NCBI GenBank assembly: GCA_034336665.1
Contig: CM067589.1
Span: 4,121,290 to 4,185,289, forward strand
Source of the DNA: Luscinia megarhynchos
Lineage: Eukaryota; Chordata; Aves; Passeriformes; Turdidae
Reading direction: 5' to 3'
Length of the DNA: 64,000 nt
The number at the start of each line of letters is the position of its first letter. Positions within the stretch are counted from its first letter, which is position 1. The translations under genes were made by a program, and so were the position numbers. This document shows positions 10,999 to 22,399 of the stretch, in pieces. The notes under the pieces were generated by a model, which did not search any database, had not been told where the DNA came from, and saw only the letters and a list, made by a program, of their open reading frames with translations.

Positions 10999-11055
10999 TT
11001 GGGTTCACGAGCAGCTTTGTCCCTTTGCCAAAGGTGACTTTGTAGGCAGCAGTCA
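10999..11055 (-). CDS. TRAJ: TRAJ family B segment (TAAYKVTFGKGT)
   Basis: The J reads TAAYKVTFGKGT then KLLVNPS. The 12-RSS at 11056-11083 is CACAGTG/ACAAAAACC. Confidence 0.92.
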
Positions 11056-11977
11056 CACAGTGAGAAAGGAGCCAACAAAAACCACCCTTGAGGCTGTTGG
11101 TGACACATCCACAAATACAGCGTGTGTGAGCCAGTCACAGCAAAATGATCCAAAAATGCAGCACTGGCTTCATGGGAAGATGGGGCTGTGGCTATTTCAG
11201 TGCCTAATCCAGCTTTTACTTCTGCAGGAGGTGCTCTGCAGTCTGGGATTTTCAGAGAAAGAAGAGAAACCAGGAAGACTTTGAAGCCTGTCTCAAGCAG
11301 TCATTACACCACAGAATTATGCTCAAAAATTATCAACCTAAAATAATTCAAGGATTAAAAACATAAAAACAAAACCAAACTCCAAAGGAAAGGGAGGTCA
11401 TTTCCCTAGATTTTAAAGCAAAGAAAACAGGTTGTGTTCCCTCTAGGTGTCTCCAAGCACTTGCACACTTTCTAATCATGAAATATCCAGGAAATTTTCC
11501 AACACACAGAGAAACTACACTGAAGATTTCACACCTATTTCCCAAGTAACTGGCTGTCCATGGGATCCCACTGAAAGCTCTGTTCCCATTCCACAGGAAA
11601 ACGGTGACATTCTGTGCACTGGACCATTTGGACACACTTAATCACCAAATGTCCCTGTCAGCCCTGCAAATGCCTTTGGACAAAGCCCTTGCACAGCTGT
11701 CAGATCCAACAGGCTCAAAGGCACTGCTGGTGCCCAGAACAAGGGCAAATCCACTCCTGAACCCTTCTTTCAAGCACAGTTCCTAGTGCCAGTGGGAGTT
11801 TTGCTGAATTTCCACCATCTCAGAATCTCCTCAGAAGGTTCCCATCAGCAGCAAGAAATGCAGGAGCATCTCTGCACTCCTTCCAATGTGCTCTGCCATT
11901 CCCCAAACACCAGAGTGCACATGGTGCTGCAGGGGACAGGGAAGGGTTTTTGAGAAAGGAGACACAAGAACACTCAC

Positions 11978-12036
11978 TGGGCTGGATGGACAGCCTGGTC
12001 CCTGAGCCAAAGGTCAGCTTGTTGAAGCCAGAATCA
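11978..12036 (-). CDS. TRAJ: TRAJ family A segment (DSGFNKLTFGSGT)
   Basis: The J reads DSGFNKLTFGSGT then RLSIQPS. The 12-RSS at 12037-12064 is CACAGCA/ACAAAAAGC. The sequence just outside the donor is slightly shorter than in sister copies, so this unit has a small deletion. Confidence 0.92.
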
Positions 12037-12489
12037 CACAGCATTTCCTGCCCTAACAAAAAGCCCAAGGAGCCTCTGGGCTGCTGAAGATCCTCCTCAG
12101 AACCACCAGGAGCCCCTGGACTTTGCAGTGAGCCCTGGCACAGGAGGCCCTGCCAGGACATTCCCAGATGGGATCCCTGCCCCAAAGCCCTGCCCTGCTG
12201 GGATGGCAGGAGAGAGGGGAAGAGCAGAGCAGGGGCTGTGGGCACAGCACCTGGGGAAGTCCTGCTAACAGAGGGGCCAGGTGTCCATCTGCCCTTGGGG
12301 CTGTCTGCAGCTGCCACCCTGCACCAGATGCACAGACAATCCCAGAAGGATTGGAGGAATTTAAATCAGCAAGGTGCATTTCACCCAGCTGGTTCCTTGG
12401 CTTCCCAGGCCATGGTGCTGAAAGCCCTTGTGCTGGTCAAACCCAAACCCACCAGAAATGAGGTAAATACACAAAAACCTGTTTCTTAC

Positions 12490-12546
12490 TTGGGTTCACG
12501 AGCAGCTTTGTCCCTTTGCCAAAGGTGACTTTGTAGGCAGCATTCA
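12490..12546 (-). CDS. TRAJ: TRAJ family B segment (NAAYKVTFGKGT)
   Basis: The J reads NAAYKVTFGKGT then KLLVNPS. The 12-RSS at 12547-12574 is CACAGTG/ACAAAAACC. Confidence 0.92.
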
Positions 12547-13464
12547 CACAGTGAGAAAGGAGCCAACAAAAACCACCCTTGAGGCCATTGGTGACACATC
12601 CACAAATACAGATTTTGTGAGCCAGTCACAGCAAAATGATCCAAAAATGCAGCACTGGCTTCATGGGAAGATGGGGCCCTGCCTATTTCAGTGCCTAATC
12701 CAGCTTTTACTTGTGCAGGGGCTGCTCTGCAGTCTGGGATATTCAGAGGAATAAAAGAAAATCCAGGCAGACTTTGAAGCCATGTCTAGAGCAGTCATTA
12801 CACCACAGAATTATGCTCATAGGATATCTACCTAAAATTATTCAAGGATTAAAACAATAACTTTAAAGTAAAGGGAGGTAATTTCCCTAGATTTAAAGCA
12901 AGGAAATAAGATTCTCTTCCTTCTAGGATTCTCCAAGCACTTGCATACATTCAAAATCATGAATATCCATGAAATTTTCCAACACACAGAGAAACAACAC
13001 TGAAGATTTCATCCCAGTTTCCCAAGCCACCTGCTGTCCATGGGATCCCACTGAAAGCTCAGTTACCTTTCCATAGGGAAAGGGTGGCTTTCACTGCACA
13101 AGATCATTTTGGACACACTGAATCACCAAATGTCCCTGTCAGCCCTGCAAATGCCTTTGGAAAAAGCCCTTGCACAGCTGTCAGATCCAACAGGCTCAAA
13201 GGCACTGCTGGTACCCAGAACAAGGGCAAATCCACTCCTGAACCCTTCTTTCAAGCACAGTTCCTTGTGCCAGTGGGAGTTTTGCTGAATTTCCACCATC
13301 TCAGAATCTCCTCAGAAGGTTCCCATCAGCAGCAAGAAATGCAGGAGCATCTCTGCTCTCCTTCCAATGTGCTCTGCCATTCCCCAAACACCAGAGTGCA
13401 CATGGTGCTGCAGGGGACAGGGAAGGGTTTTTATATAGTGTAAACAAGAAGGCTGAACACTCAC

Positions 13465-13523
13465 TGGGCTGGATGGACAGTCTGGTCCCTGAGCCAAAGG
13501 TCAGCTTGGTGTAGCTGGTGTCA
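13465..13523 (-). CDS. TRAJ: TRAJ family A' segment (DTSYTKLTFGSGT)
   Basis: The J reads DTSYTKLTFGSGT then RLSIQPS. The 12-RSS at 13524-13551 is CACAGCA/ACAAAAAGC. The GC-rich spacer of the higher-order unit follows. Confidence 0.92.
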
Positions 13524-13551
13524 CACAGCATTTCCTGCCCTAACAAAAAGC

Positions 13552-14364
13552 CCAAGGAGCCTCCCCAGAGCAGCTCCTCTCCCCCAGGCTCTGCCCAGTC
13601 CTGCCTGAGGGACATTTGGCTCTCCCAGCAGAGGTGGGATGAAGCAGGGCAAGGCAAGGGAAATCAGGCATTGCTGAGCTGTGATAATCTCCTGCCCCAC
13701 AGCCCAGGCTCAGCCAGAGCTGCCCACAAGGGCCTGGAGCCCCTGCAGGAGCAGCCAGGGCTGCTCAGGGCACAAGCTCTTGGCAGCAGCTCCCACATTT
13801 CTGGGTCTTTGGGCTTTCCCTCCTTGCCAATGACACCTTTCTGCCTGGAGCCCTCCTCCCACAGCAGCTCACAGTTTTCCATGGCCACAGAGAGGACACA
13901 GGGCTCTCTGTGCCTGCAGAAAGGCTTCCCAGCATTCACACCCCACAGTATTGCCTTGCACATTTCTGCATTGCCCTCCTGGGCTGAAAGGGGATTCTGG
14001 CAGGAGACACGAGGTCTCAGAGCTGCCTTTGTCCCAGCTCCAAGGGAGGAGCTGATGCCATGGAATCCCAGCACAAAAGGCAGCCAGCAGTGCTCCCCTG
14101 TGCCCTGGGCACGGCAGCCTTTGGGGAGGGGACAAGGACCGTGCCAGCAGGGCACAGGGGACACTTTTGCAGTGCTCCCTCAGAGTCCAGGGTGAGATTC
14201 CCTCTGTGCCAGCACAGCCCCTGCAGAGCACACGAGGGCAGCTCCAGCCTGGGCTGGCACTGAAGGGGTTCCAGGTGTGCAGAGCAGCAAGGAAAGGAGC
14301 AGGGTGAAAGCATTGCCAGGGCAGGGCAGGGATTTGGGAGCTGCCAGGAGAGCTGAGCACTCAC
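13552..14364. repeat. GC-rich spacer, second copy
   Basis: Near-identical to 8190-8990 by eye; no J segment inside. Confidence 0.75.
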
Positions 14365-14423
14365 TGGGCTGGATGGACAGCCTGGTCCCCGAGCCAAAGG
14401 TCACCTTCTCGTAGCCAGAATCA
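14365..14423 (-). CDS. TRAJ: TRAJ family A segment (DSGYEKVTFGSGT)
   Basis: Same protein as the J at 8991. The 12-RSS at 14424-14451 is CACAGCA/ACAAAAAGC. The donor is GTGAG. Confidence 0.92.
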
Positions 14424-14876
14424 CACAGCATTTCCTGCCCTAACAAAAAGCCCAAGGAGCCTCTGGGCTGCTGAAGATCCTCCTCAGAACCACCAGGAGC
14501 CCCTGGACTTTGCAGTGAGCCCTGGCACAGGAGGCCCTGCCAGGACATTCCCAGATGGGATCCCTGCCCCAAAGCCCTGCCCTGCTGGGATGGCAGGAGA
14601 GAGGGGAAGAGCAGAGCAGGGGCTGTGGGCACAGCACGTGGGGAAGTCCTGCTCCCAGAGGGGCCAGGTGTCCATCTGCCCTTGGGGCTGTCTGCAGCTG
14701 CCACCCTGCACCAGATGCACAGACAATCCCAGGAGGATTGGAGGAATTTAAATCAGCAAGGTGCATTTCACCCAGCTGGTTCCTTGGCTTCCCAGGCCAT
14801 GGTGCTGAAAGCCCTTGTGCTGGTCAAACCCAAACCCACCAGAAATGAGGTAAATACACAGAAACATGATTCTTAC

Positions 14877-14933
14877 TTGGGTTCACGAGCAGCTTTGTCC
14901 CTTTGCCAAAGGTGACTGTGTAGGCATCAGTCA
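14877..14933 (-). CDS. TRAJ: TRAJ family B segment (TDAYTVTFGKGT)
   Basis: The J reads TDAYTVTFGKGT then KLLVNPS. The Ala-to-Asp change in the CDR3 part is unique to this and the 16375 copy. The 12-RSS at 14934-14961 is CACAGTG/ACAAAAACC. Confidence 0.92.
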
Positions 14934-15863
14934 CACAGTGAGAAAGGAGCCAACAAAAACCACCCTTGAGGCCATTGGTGACACATCCACAAATACAGCG
15001 TGTGTGAGCCAGTCACAGCAAAATGACCCAAAAATGCAGCACTGGCTTCCTGGGAAGATGGGGCTGTGGCTATTTCAGTGCCTAATCCAGCTTTTACTTC
15101 TGCAGGAGCTGCTCTGCAGTCTGGGATAATCCGAGGAATAAAAGAAAAACCAGGCAGATTTTCAGGAATGTCTAGAGCAGTCATTACACCACAGAATTAT
15201 GCTCATAGAATATCTACCTAAAATTATTCAAGGATTAAAAAAATAAAAACAAAAACAAACTTCAAAGGAAAGGGTAGCAATTTCCCTAGATTTTAAAGTA
15301 AGACAAGAAGAATGTTTTCTCTCTCGTTTCTCCAAGCACTTGCATACAATGAAAGCATGAAGTATGCAGGAAATTTTCCAACACACAGAGAAACTATATT
15401 GAAGATTTCATCCCAGTTTCCCATCCAAGCGCCAGTACATGGGATGGCTCTGAAAACACAGTTCCCTTTCCACAGAGAAAGTGTGGCTTTCTCTGCACAG
15501 GATCATTTTGGACACACTGAATCACCAAATGTCCCTGTCAGCCCTGCAAATGCCTTTGGAAAAAGCCCTTGCACAGCTGTCAGATCCAACAGGCTCAAAG
15601 GCACTGCTGGTACCCAGGACAAGAGCAAATCCACTCCTGAACCCTTCTGTCAAGCACAGTTCCTAGTGCCAGTGGGAGTTTTGCTGAATTTCCACCATCT
15701 CAGAATCTCCACTGAGGGTTCCCACCAGCAGCAAGAAATGCAGGAGCATCTCTGCTCTCCTTCCAATGTGCTCTGCCATTCCCCAAACACCAGAGTGCAG
15801 ATGGTGCTGCAGGGGACAGGGAAGGGTTTTTATAGAGGGTAAACAAGAAAGTTGAACACTCAC

Positions 15864-15922
15864 TGGGCTGGATGGACAGCCTGGTCCCCGAGCCAAAGGT
15901 CAGCTTGTTGAAGCCAGAATCA
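15864..15922 (-). CDS. TRAJ: TRAJ family A segment (DSGFNKLTFGSGT)
   Basis: Same protein as the J at 11978. The 12-RSS at 15923-15950 is CACAGCA/ACAAAAAGC. Confidence 0.92.
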
Positions 15923-16374
15923 CACAGCATTTCCTGCCCTAACAAAAAGCCCAAGGAGCCTCTGGGCTGCTGAAGATCCTCCTCAGAACCACCAGGAGCC
16001 CCTGGACTTTGCAGTGAGCCCTGGCACAGGAGGCCCTGCCAGGACATTCCCAGATGGGATCCCTGCCCCAAAGCCCTGCCCTGCTGGGATGGCAGGAGAG
16101 AGGGGAAGAGCAGAGCAGGGGCTGTGGGCACAGCACGTGGGGAAGTCCTGCTCCCAGAGGGGCCAGGTGTCCATCTGCCCTTGGGGCTGTCTGCAGCTGC
16201 CACCCTGCACCAGATGCACAGACAATCCCAGAAGGTTGGAGGAATTTAAATCAGCAAGGTGCATTTCACCCAGCTGGTTCCTTGGCTTCCCAGGCCATGG
16301 TGCTGAAAGCCCTTGTGCTGGTCAAACCCAAACCCACCAGAAATGAGGCAAATTCATAAAAACCTGTTTCTTAC

Positions 16375-16431
16375 TTGGGTTCACGAGCAGCTTTGTCCCT
16401 TTGCCAAAGGTGACTGTGTAGCCATCAGTCA
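16375..16431 (-). CDS. TRAJ: TRAJ family B segment (TDGYTVTFGKGT)
   Basis: The J reads TDGYTVTFGKGT then KLLVNPS. The 12-RSS at 16432-16459 is CACAGTG/ACAAAAACC. Confidence 0.92.
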
Positions 16432-17359
16432 CACAGTGAGAAAGGAGCCAACAAAAACCACCCTTGAGGCTGTTGGTGACACATCCACAAATACAGCGTG
16501 TGTGAGCCAGTCACAGCAAAATGACCCAAAAATGCAGCACAGGCTTCATGTGAAGATGGGGCTGTGGCTATTTCAGTGCCTAATCCAGCTTTTACTTCTG
16601 CAGGAGGTGCTCTGCAGCCTGGGATTTTCAGAGAAAGAAGAGAAAACAGGCAGACTTTGAAGCCTGTCTCGAGCAGTCATTACACCACAGAATTATGCTC
16701 AAAGATTATCAACCTAAAATAATTCATGTATTAAAAACATAAAAACAAAACCAAACTCCAAAGGAAAGGGAGGTAATTTCCCTAGATTTTAAAGCAAAGA
16801 AAACAGGTTGTGTTCCCTCTAGGTGTCTCCAAGCATTTGCCTAGTTTATAATAATGAAATATCCAGGAAATTTTCCAACACATAGAGGAACTACACTGAA
16901 GATTTCACACCTATTTCCCAAGTAACTGGCTGTCCATGGGATCCCACTGAAAGCTCTGTTCCCATTCCACAGGGAAATGGTGACATTCTGTGCACAGGAT
17001 CATTTTGGACACACTGAATCTCCAAATGTCCCTGTCAGCCCTGCAAATGCCTTTGGACAAAGCCCTTGCACAGCTGTCAGATCCAACAGGCTCAAAGGCA
17101 CTGCTGGTACCCAGAACAAGGGCAAATCCACTCCTGAACCCTTCTGTCAAGCACAGTTCCTTGTGCCAGTGGGAGTTTTTGAGAATTTCCACCATCTCAG
17201 AAACTCCTCAGAAGGTTCCCATCAACAGCAAGAAATGCAGGAGCATCTCTGCTCTCCTTCCAATGTGCTCTGCCATTCCCCAAACACCAGAGTGCAGACG
17301 GTGCTGCAGGGGACAGGGAAGGTTTTTATAGAGGGTAAACAAGAAGGCTGAACACTCAC

Positions 17360-17418
17360 TGGGCTGGATGGACAGTCTGGTCCCTGAGCCAAAGGTCAGC
17401 TTGTCGTAGCTGCTGTCA
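17360..17418 (-). CDS. TRAJ: TRAJ family A' segment (DSSYDKLTFGSGT)
   Basis: The J reads DSSYDKLTFGSGT then RLSIQPS. The 12-RSS at 17419-17446 is CACAGCA/ACAAAAAGC. Confidence 0.92.
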
Positions 17419-17446
17419 CACAGCATTTCCTGCCCTAACAAAAAGC

Positions 17447-18258
17447 CCAAGGAGCCTCCCCAGAGCAGCTCCTCTCCCCCAGGCTCTGCCCAGTCCTGCC
17501 TGAGGGACATTTGGCTCTCCCAGCAGAGGTGGGATGAAGCAGGGCAAGGCAAGGGAAATCAGGCATTGCTGAGCTGTGACAATCTCCTGCCCCACAGCCC
17601 AGGCTCAGCCAGAGCTGCCCACAAGGGCCTGGAGCCCCTGCAGGAGCAGCCAGGGCTGCTCAGGGCACAAGCTCTTGGCAGCAGCTCCCACATTTCTGGG
17701 TCTTTGGGCTTTCCCTCCTTGCCAATGACACCTTTCTGCCTGCAGCCCTCCTCCCACAGCAGCTCACAGTTTTCCATGGCCACAGAGAGGACACAGGGCT
17801 CTCTGTGCCTGCAGAAAGGCTTCCCAGCATTCACACCCCACAGTATTGCCTTGCACATTTCTGCATTGCCCTCCTGGGCTGAAAGGGGATTCTGGCAGGA
17901 GACACGAGGTCTCAGAGCTGCCTTTGCCCCAGCTCCAAGGGAGGAGCTGATGCCATGGAATCCCAGCACAAAAGGCAGCCAGCAGTGCTCCCCTGTGCCC
18001 TGGGCACGGCAGCCTTTGGGGAGGGGACAAGGACCGTGCCAGCAGGGCACAGGGGACACTTTTGCAGTGCTCCCTCAGAGCCCAGGGTGAGATTGCCTCT
18101 GTGCCAGCACAGCCCTGCAGAGCACACGAGGGCAGCTCCAGCCTGGGCTGGCACTGAAGGGGTTCCAGGTGTGCAGAGCAGCAAGGAAAGGAGCAGGGTG
18201 AAAGCATTGCCAGGGCAGGGCAGGGATTTGGGAGCTGCCAGGAGAGCTGAGCACTCAC
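17447..18258. repeat. GC-rich spacer, third copy
   Basis: Near copy of 8190-8990 and 13552-14364; no J segment inside. Confidence 0.75.
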
Positions 18259-18317
18259 TGGGCTGGATGGACAGCCTGGTCCCTGAGCCAAAGGTCACCT
18301 TGTTGAAGCCAGAATCA
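18259..18317 (-). CDS. TRAJ: TRAJ family A segment (DSGFNKVTFGSGT)
   Basis: The J reads DSGFNKVTFGSGT then RLSIQPS, a combination of the FN of one subfamily and the KV of another. The 12-RSS at 18318-18345 is CACAGCA/ACAAAAAGC. Confidence 0.92.
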
Positions 18318-18770
18318 CACAGCATTTCCTGCCCTAACAAAAAGCCCAAGGAGCCTCTGGGCTGCTGAAGATCCTCCTCAGAACCACCAGGAGCCCCTGG
18401 ACTTTGCAGTGAGCCCTGGCACAGGAGGCCCTGCCAAGACATTCCCAGATGGGATCCCTGTCCCAAAGCCCTGCCCTGCTGGGATGGCAGGAGAGAGGGG
18501 AAGAGCAGAGCAGGGGCTGTGGGCACAGCACGTGGGGAAGTCCTGCTCCCAGAGGGGCCAGGTGTCCATCTGCCCTTGGGGCTGTCTGCAGCTGCCACCC
18601 TGCACCAGATGCACAGACAATCCCAGAAGGATTGGAGGAATTTAAATCAGCAAGGTGCATTTCACCCAGCTGATTCCTTGGCTTCCCAGGCCATGGTGCT
18701 GAAAGCCCTTGTGCTGGTCAAACCCAAACCCACCAGAAATGAGGTAAATACACAAAAACCTGTTTCTTAC

Positions 18771-18827
18771 TTGGGTTCACGAGCAGCTTTGTCCCTTTGC
18801 CAAAGGTGACTGTGTAGGCAGCATTCA
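18771..18827 (-). CDS. TRAJ: TRAJ family B segment (NAAYTVTFGKGT)
   Basis: The J reads NAAYTVTFGKGT then KLLVNPS. The 12-RSS at 18828-18855 is CACAGTG/ACAAAAACC. Confidence 0.92.
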
Positions 18828-19758
18828 CACAGTGAGAAAGGAGCCAACAAAAACCACCCTTGAGGCTGTTGGTGACACATCCACAAATACAGCTTGTGTG
18901 AGCCAGTCACAGCAAAATGATCCAAAAATGCAGCACTGGCTTCATGGGAAGATGGGGCTGTGGCTATTTCAGTGCCTAATCCAGCTTTTACTTGTGCAGG
19001 AGCTGCTCTGCAGCCTGGTATAATCCGAGGAATAAAAGAAAAACCAGGCAGATTTTCAGGAATGTCTAGAGCAGTCATTACCCCACAGAATTATGCTCAT
19101 AGAATATCTACCTAAAATTATTCAAGGATTAAAAAAATAAAAACAAAAACAAACTCCAAATGAAAGGGTAGCAATTTCCCTAGATTTTAAAGTAAGAAAA
19201 GAGGAATGTGTTCTCTCTGCGTTTCTCCAAGCGCTTGCATACATTGAAAGCATGAAGTATCCAGGAAATTTTCCAACACACAGAGAAACTCCATTGAAGA
19301 TTTCATCCCAGTTTCCCATCCAAGCGCCAGTACATGGGATGGCTCTGAAAACACAGTTCCCTTTCCACAGAGAAAGGGTGGCTTTCTCTGCACAGGATCA
19401 TTTTGGACACACTGAATCACCAAATGTCCCTGTCAGCCCTGCAAATGCCTTTGGACAAAGCCCTTGCACAGCTGTCAGATCCAACAGGCTCAAAGGCACT
19501 GCTGGTGCCCAGAACAAGGGCAAATCCACTCCTGAACCCTTCTGTCAAGCACAGTTCCTTGTGCCAGTGGGAGTTTTGCTGAATTTCCACCATCTCACAA
19601 TCTCCACTGAGGGTTCCCATCAGCAGCAAGAAATGCAGGAGCATCTCTGCTCTCCTTCCAATGTGCTCTGTCATTCCCCAAACACCAGAGTGCACATGGT
19701 GCTGCAGGGGACAGGGAAGGGTTTTTATAGATGGTAAAAAAGAAAGCTGAACACTCAC

Positions 19759-19817
19759 TGGGCTGGATGGACAGTCTGGTCCCTGAGCCAAAGGTCACCT
19801 TGTTGAAGCCAGAATCA
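19759..19817 (-). CDS. TRAJ: TRAJ family A segment (DSGFNKVTFGSGT)
   Basis: Same protein as the J at 18259. The 12-RSS at 19818-19845 is CACAGCA/ACAAAAAGC. Confidence 0.92.
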
Positions 19818-20270
19818 CACAGCATTTCCTGCCCTAACAAAAAGCCCAAGGAGCCTCTGGGCTGCTGAAGATCCTCCTCAGAACCACCAGGAGCCCCTGG
19901 ACTTTGCAGTGAGCCCTGGCACAGGAGGCCCTGCCAGGACATTCCCAGATGGGATCCCTGCCCCAAAGCCCTGCCCTGCTGGGATGGCAGGAGAGAGGGG
20001 AAGAGCAGAGCAGGGGCTGTGGGCACAGCACGTGGGGAAGTCCTGCTAACAGAGGGGCCAGGTGTCCATCTGCCCTTGGGGCTGTCTGCAGCTGTCACCC
20101 TGCACCAGATGCACAGACAATCCCAGAAGGATTGGAGGAATTTAAATCAGCAAGGTGCATTTCACCCAGCTGATTCCTTGGCTTCCCAGGCCATGGTGCT
20201 GAAAGCCCTTGTGCTGGTCAAACCCAAACCCACCAGAAATGAGGTAAATACACAAAAACCTGTTTCTTAC

Positions 20271-20327
20271 TTGGGTTCACGAGCAGCTTTGTCCCTTTGC
20301 CAAAGGTGACTGTGTAGCCAGCATTCA
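20271..20327 (-). CDS. TRAJ: TRAJ family B segment (NAGYTVTFGKGT)
   Basis: The J reads NAGYTVTFGKGT then KLLVNPS. The 12-RSS at 20328-20355 is CACAGTG/ACAAAAACC. Confidence 0.92.
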
Positions 20328-21258
20328 CACAGTGAGAAAGGAGCCAACAAAAACCACCCTTGAGGCTGTTGGTGACACATCCACAAATACAGCTTGTGTG
20401 AGCCAGTCACTGCAAACTGATCCAAAAATGCAGCACTGGCTTCATGGGAAGATGGGGCTGTGGCTATTTCAGTGCCTAATCCAGCTTTTAATTCTGCAGG
20501 TGCTGCTCTGCAGTCTGGGATTTTCAGAGGACGAAAAAATACACCAGGCAGTCTTTCAAGCCTGTCTAGAGCAGTCATTACACCACAGAATTATGCTCAT
20601 AGAATATCTACCTACAATTATTAAAGGATTAACAAATTAAAACAAAAACGAACTCCAAAGGAAAGGGAGGTAATTTCCCTAGATTTTAAAGCAAGGAAAT
20701 AAGATTCTGTTCCTTCTAGGATTCTCCAAGCACTTGCATACATTCAAAATCATGAATATCCATGGAATTTTCCAACACACAGAGAAACTACATTGAAGAT
20801 TTAATCCCAGTTTCCCAAGCCACTGGCTGTCCATGGGATCCCACTGAAAGCTCAGTTCCCTTTCCATAGGGAAAGGGTGGCTTTCACTGCACAAGATCAT
20901 TTTGGACACACTGAATCACCAAATGTCCCTGTCAGCCCTGCAAATGCCTTTGGACAAAAGCCCTTGCACAGCTGTCAGATCCAACAGGCTCAAAGGCACT
21001 GCTGGTGCCCAGAACAAGGGCAAATCCACTCCTGAACCCTTCTGTCAAGCACAGTTCCTTGTGCCAGTGGGAGTTTTGCTGAATTTCCACCATCTCAGAA
21101 TCTCCTCAGAAGGTTCCCATCAGCAGCAAGAAATGCAGGAGCATCTCTGCACTCCTTCCAATGTGCTCTGCCATTCCCCAAACACCAGAGTGCACATGGT
21201 GCTGCAGGGGACAGGGAAGGGTTTTTATAGAGGGTAAACAAGAAGGCTGAACACTCAC

Positions 21259-21317
21259 TGGGCTGGATGGACAGTCTGGTCCCTGAGCCAAAGGTCAGCT
21301 TGTTGTAGCTGGTGTCA
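21259..21317 (-). CDS. TRAJ: TRAJ family A' segment (DTSYNKLTFGSGT)
   Basis: The J reads DTSYNKLTFGSGT then RLSIQPS. The 12-RSS at 21318-21345 is CACAGCA/ACAAAAAGC. About 75 bp further on the GC-rich spacer is interrupted and replaced by the copied block that starts near 21522. Confidence 0.92.
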
Positions 21318-21521
21318 CACAGCATTTCCTGCCCTAACAAAAAGCCCAAGGAGCCTCCCCAGAGCAGCTCCTCTCCCCCAGGCTCTGCCCAGTCCTGCCT
21401 GAGGGACATTTGGCTCTCCCAGCTCAAGTTGGAAGAAGCCCCTTTCCTCTCCTGGATGCTGGTCCTGGGCTGCTGCTGCTGGAGCAATGCCCCCAGACAG
21501 AATTGTTGGGTGAAATTACAT

Positions 21522-22089
21522 CCAAATTTCTCCACAAAGCCCCTGCCCTGCTCTTGGTGCAGATGGAGCTCAACATTGTCTGTGCTGGCTCCACCTTGAC
21601 TCACCTGGGGCAATGACAAGTCTGGTTCCACTCCCCCAGGTCAGCTTTCCCCAGTTTTGATCACTCACACTGTGAGACAGCTCATTACAAAATGGGCTGA
21701 GATCCCTCCAGCCCTGCAGCTGCCCCTGCAAGAGGCTCCAAACACACACCAGATTTCCAGAGATCTCCTCTGGACTCTCTTTGCCCAAAGCCCATTTCCC
21801 TGCTCACAGTTATCCCTGGGGATAACTGCCCTGGGTTGTGCTCACCAAACACACCAGAGATGGGCAGAGGCTCCCCCTGAGTGATGAGGGAACAGCTCAG
21901 GATCCCTGCCCCAAAGACTGCTGGCACTGCAATGGCAAAAGGGAAGGCAAGAAGCCCCTGGAGGCAGCCTGGAGCAGGGTCCCTGACCCAGGGCACCTTC
22001 CCAGCAGCCCAGATTTCCAGCCCCAGGAGGCAGCTTTGCAGTGCCAGAGGAGCACTGAAAGCCTTGCTCTGCATTTCAGCTGGGCCATC
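21522..22089. repeat. Duplicated block, copy 2 (partner 613-1198)
   Basis: Carries the WGSGT J and about 420 bp of flank in the same orientation as 613-1198. It is inserted between two family A segments. Confidence 0.8.
21605..21667 (-). CDS. TRAJ: TRAJ segment (SDQNWGKLTWGSGT), duplicate
   Basis: Same protein as the J at 713, including the Trp in the WGSGT motif. The 12-RSS at 21668-21695 is CACTGTG/ACAAAATGG. The donor is GTGAG. Confidence 0.88.
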
Positions 22090-22169
22090 CCTTGAATTTC
22101 CCAGCCCCAGCAGAGCCCTAGCACGGAATTTCTGCTGACAGAGATTGCAGCACTCAGGCACTGAGCCAC

Positions 22170-22225
22170 TGCCTTGGCCACATGGGCACTTGAGCCCCTG
22201 AGCCCCAGGTGAGCTGGAGCTGCTG
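22170..22225 (-). pseudogene. Possible TRAJ remnant
   Basis: On the minus strand a nonamer ACAGAAACC (22245-22253) and heptamer TCAGAGA (22226-22232) are 12 bp apart and precede a sequence reading AHLGLRGSS, which could be a decayed J. There is no clear donor. It could be chance. Confidence 0.3.
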
Positions 22226-22340
22226 TCAGAGAGCAGAGCAATTCACAGAAACCCAGAGCTGGCTTCCAGCTGGGAGCTCCATCTCCTGCAGCCCCTCAAG
22301 GAGTCTGGACAAAGGACACACAGGAAAGCTGAACACTCAC

Positions 22341-22399
22341 TGGGCTGGATGGACAGTCTGGTCCCTGAGCCAAAAGTCAGCTTGGTGTAGCCAGAATCA
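22341..22399 (-). CDS. TRAJ: TRAJ family A segment (DSGYTKLTFGSGT)
   Basis: The J reads DSGYTKLTFGSGT then RLSIQPS. The 12-RSS at 22400-22427 is CACAGCA, spacer ending CTT, ACAAAAAGC. It is the most upstream member of family A and stands outside the regular array. Confidence 0.92.

Larger units (their letters stand above)
8102..13464. repeat. Higher-order TRAJ repeat, long form (5363 bp)
   Basis: Measured from one SY-type family A J to the next, this holds J segments in the order A', A, B, A, B, A, B. The intervals are 889, 512, 984, 512, 979, 512 and 975 bp. It looks like the 3.9-kb form with one additional 1.49-kb A+B unit. Confidence 0.85.
13465..17359. repeat. Higher-order TRAJ repeat (3895 bp)
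   Basis: J order A', A, B, A, B with intervals 900, 512, 987, 511 and 985 bp. The next copy at 17360 has the same order and nearly the same length (3899 bp). Confidence 0.87.
17360..21258. repeat. Higher-order TRAJ repeat (3899 bp)
   Basis: J order A', A, B, A, B, with intervals 899, 512, 988, 512 and 988 bp. It is a near copy of 13465-17359. Confidence 0.87.

Noticed and set aside
13518..14195. A 225-codon plus-strand open frame repeated in three array units
   Set aside because: It is antisense to a J and its spacer and is present only because the unit was copied. No domain, start context or splice signals.
17912..18598. A 228-codon minus-strand open frame containing a J
   Set aside because: The J is used by RSS cutting and splicing, and the rest of the frame is low-complexity spacer.
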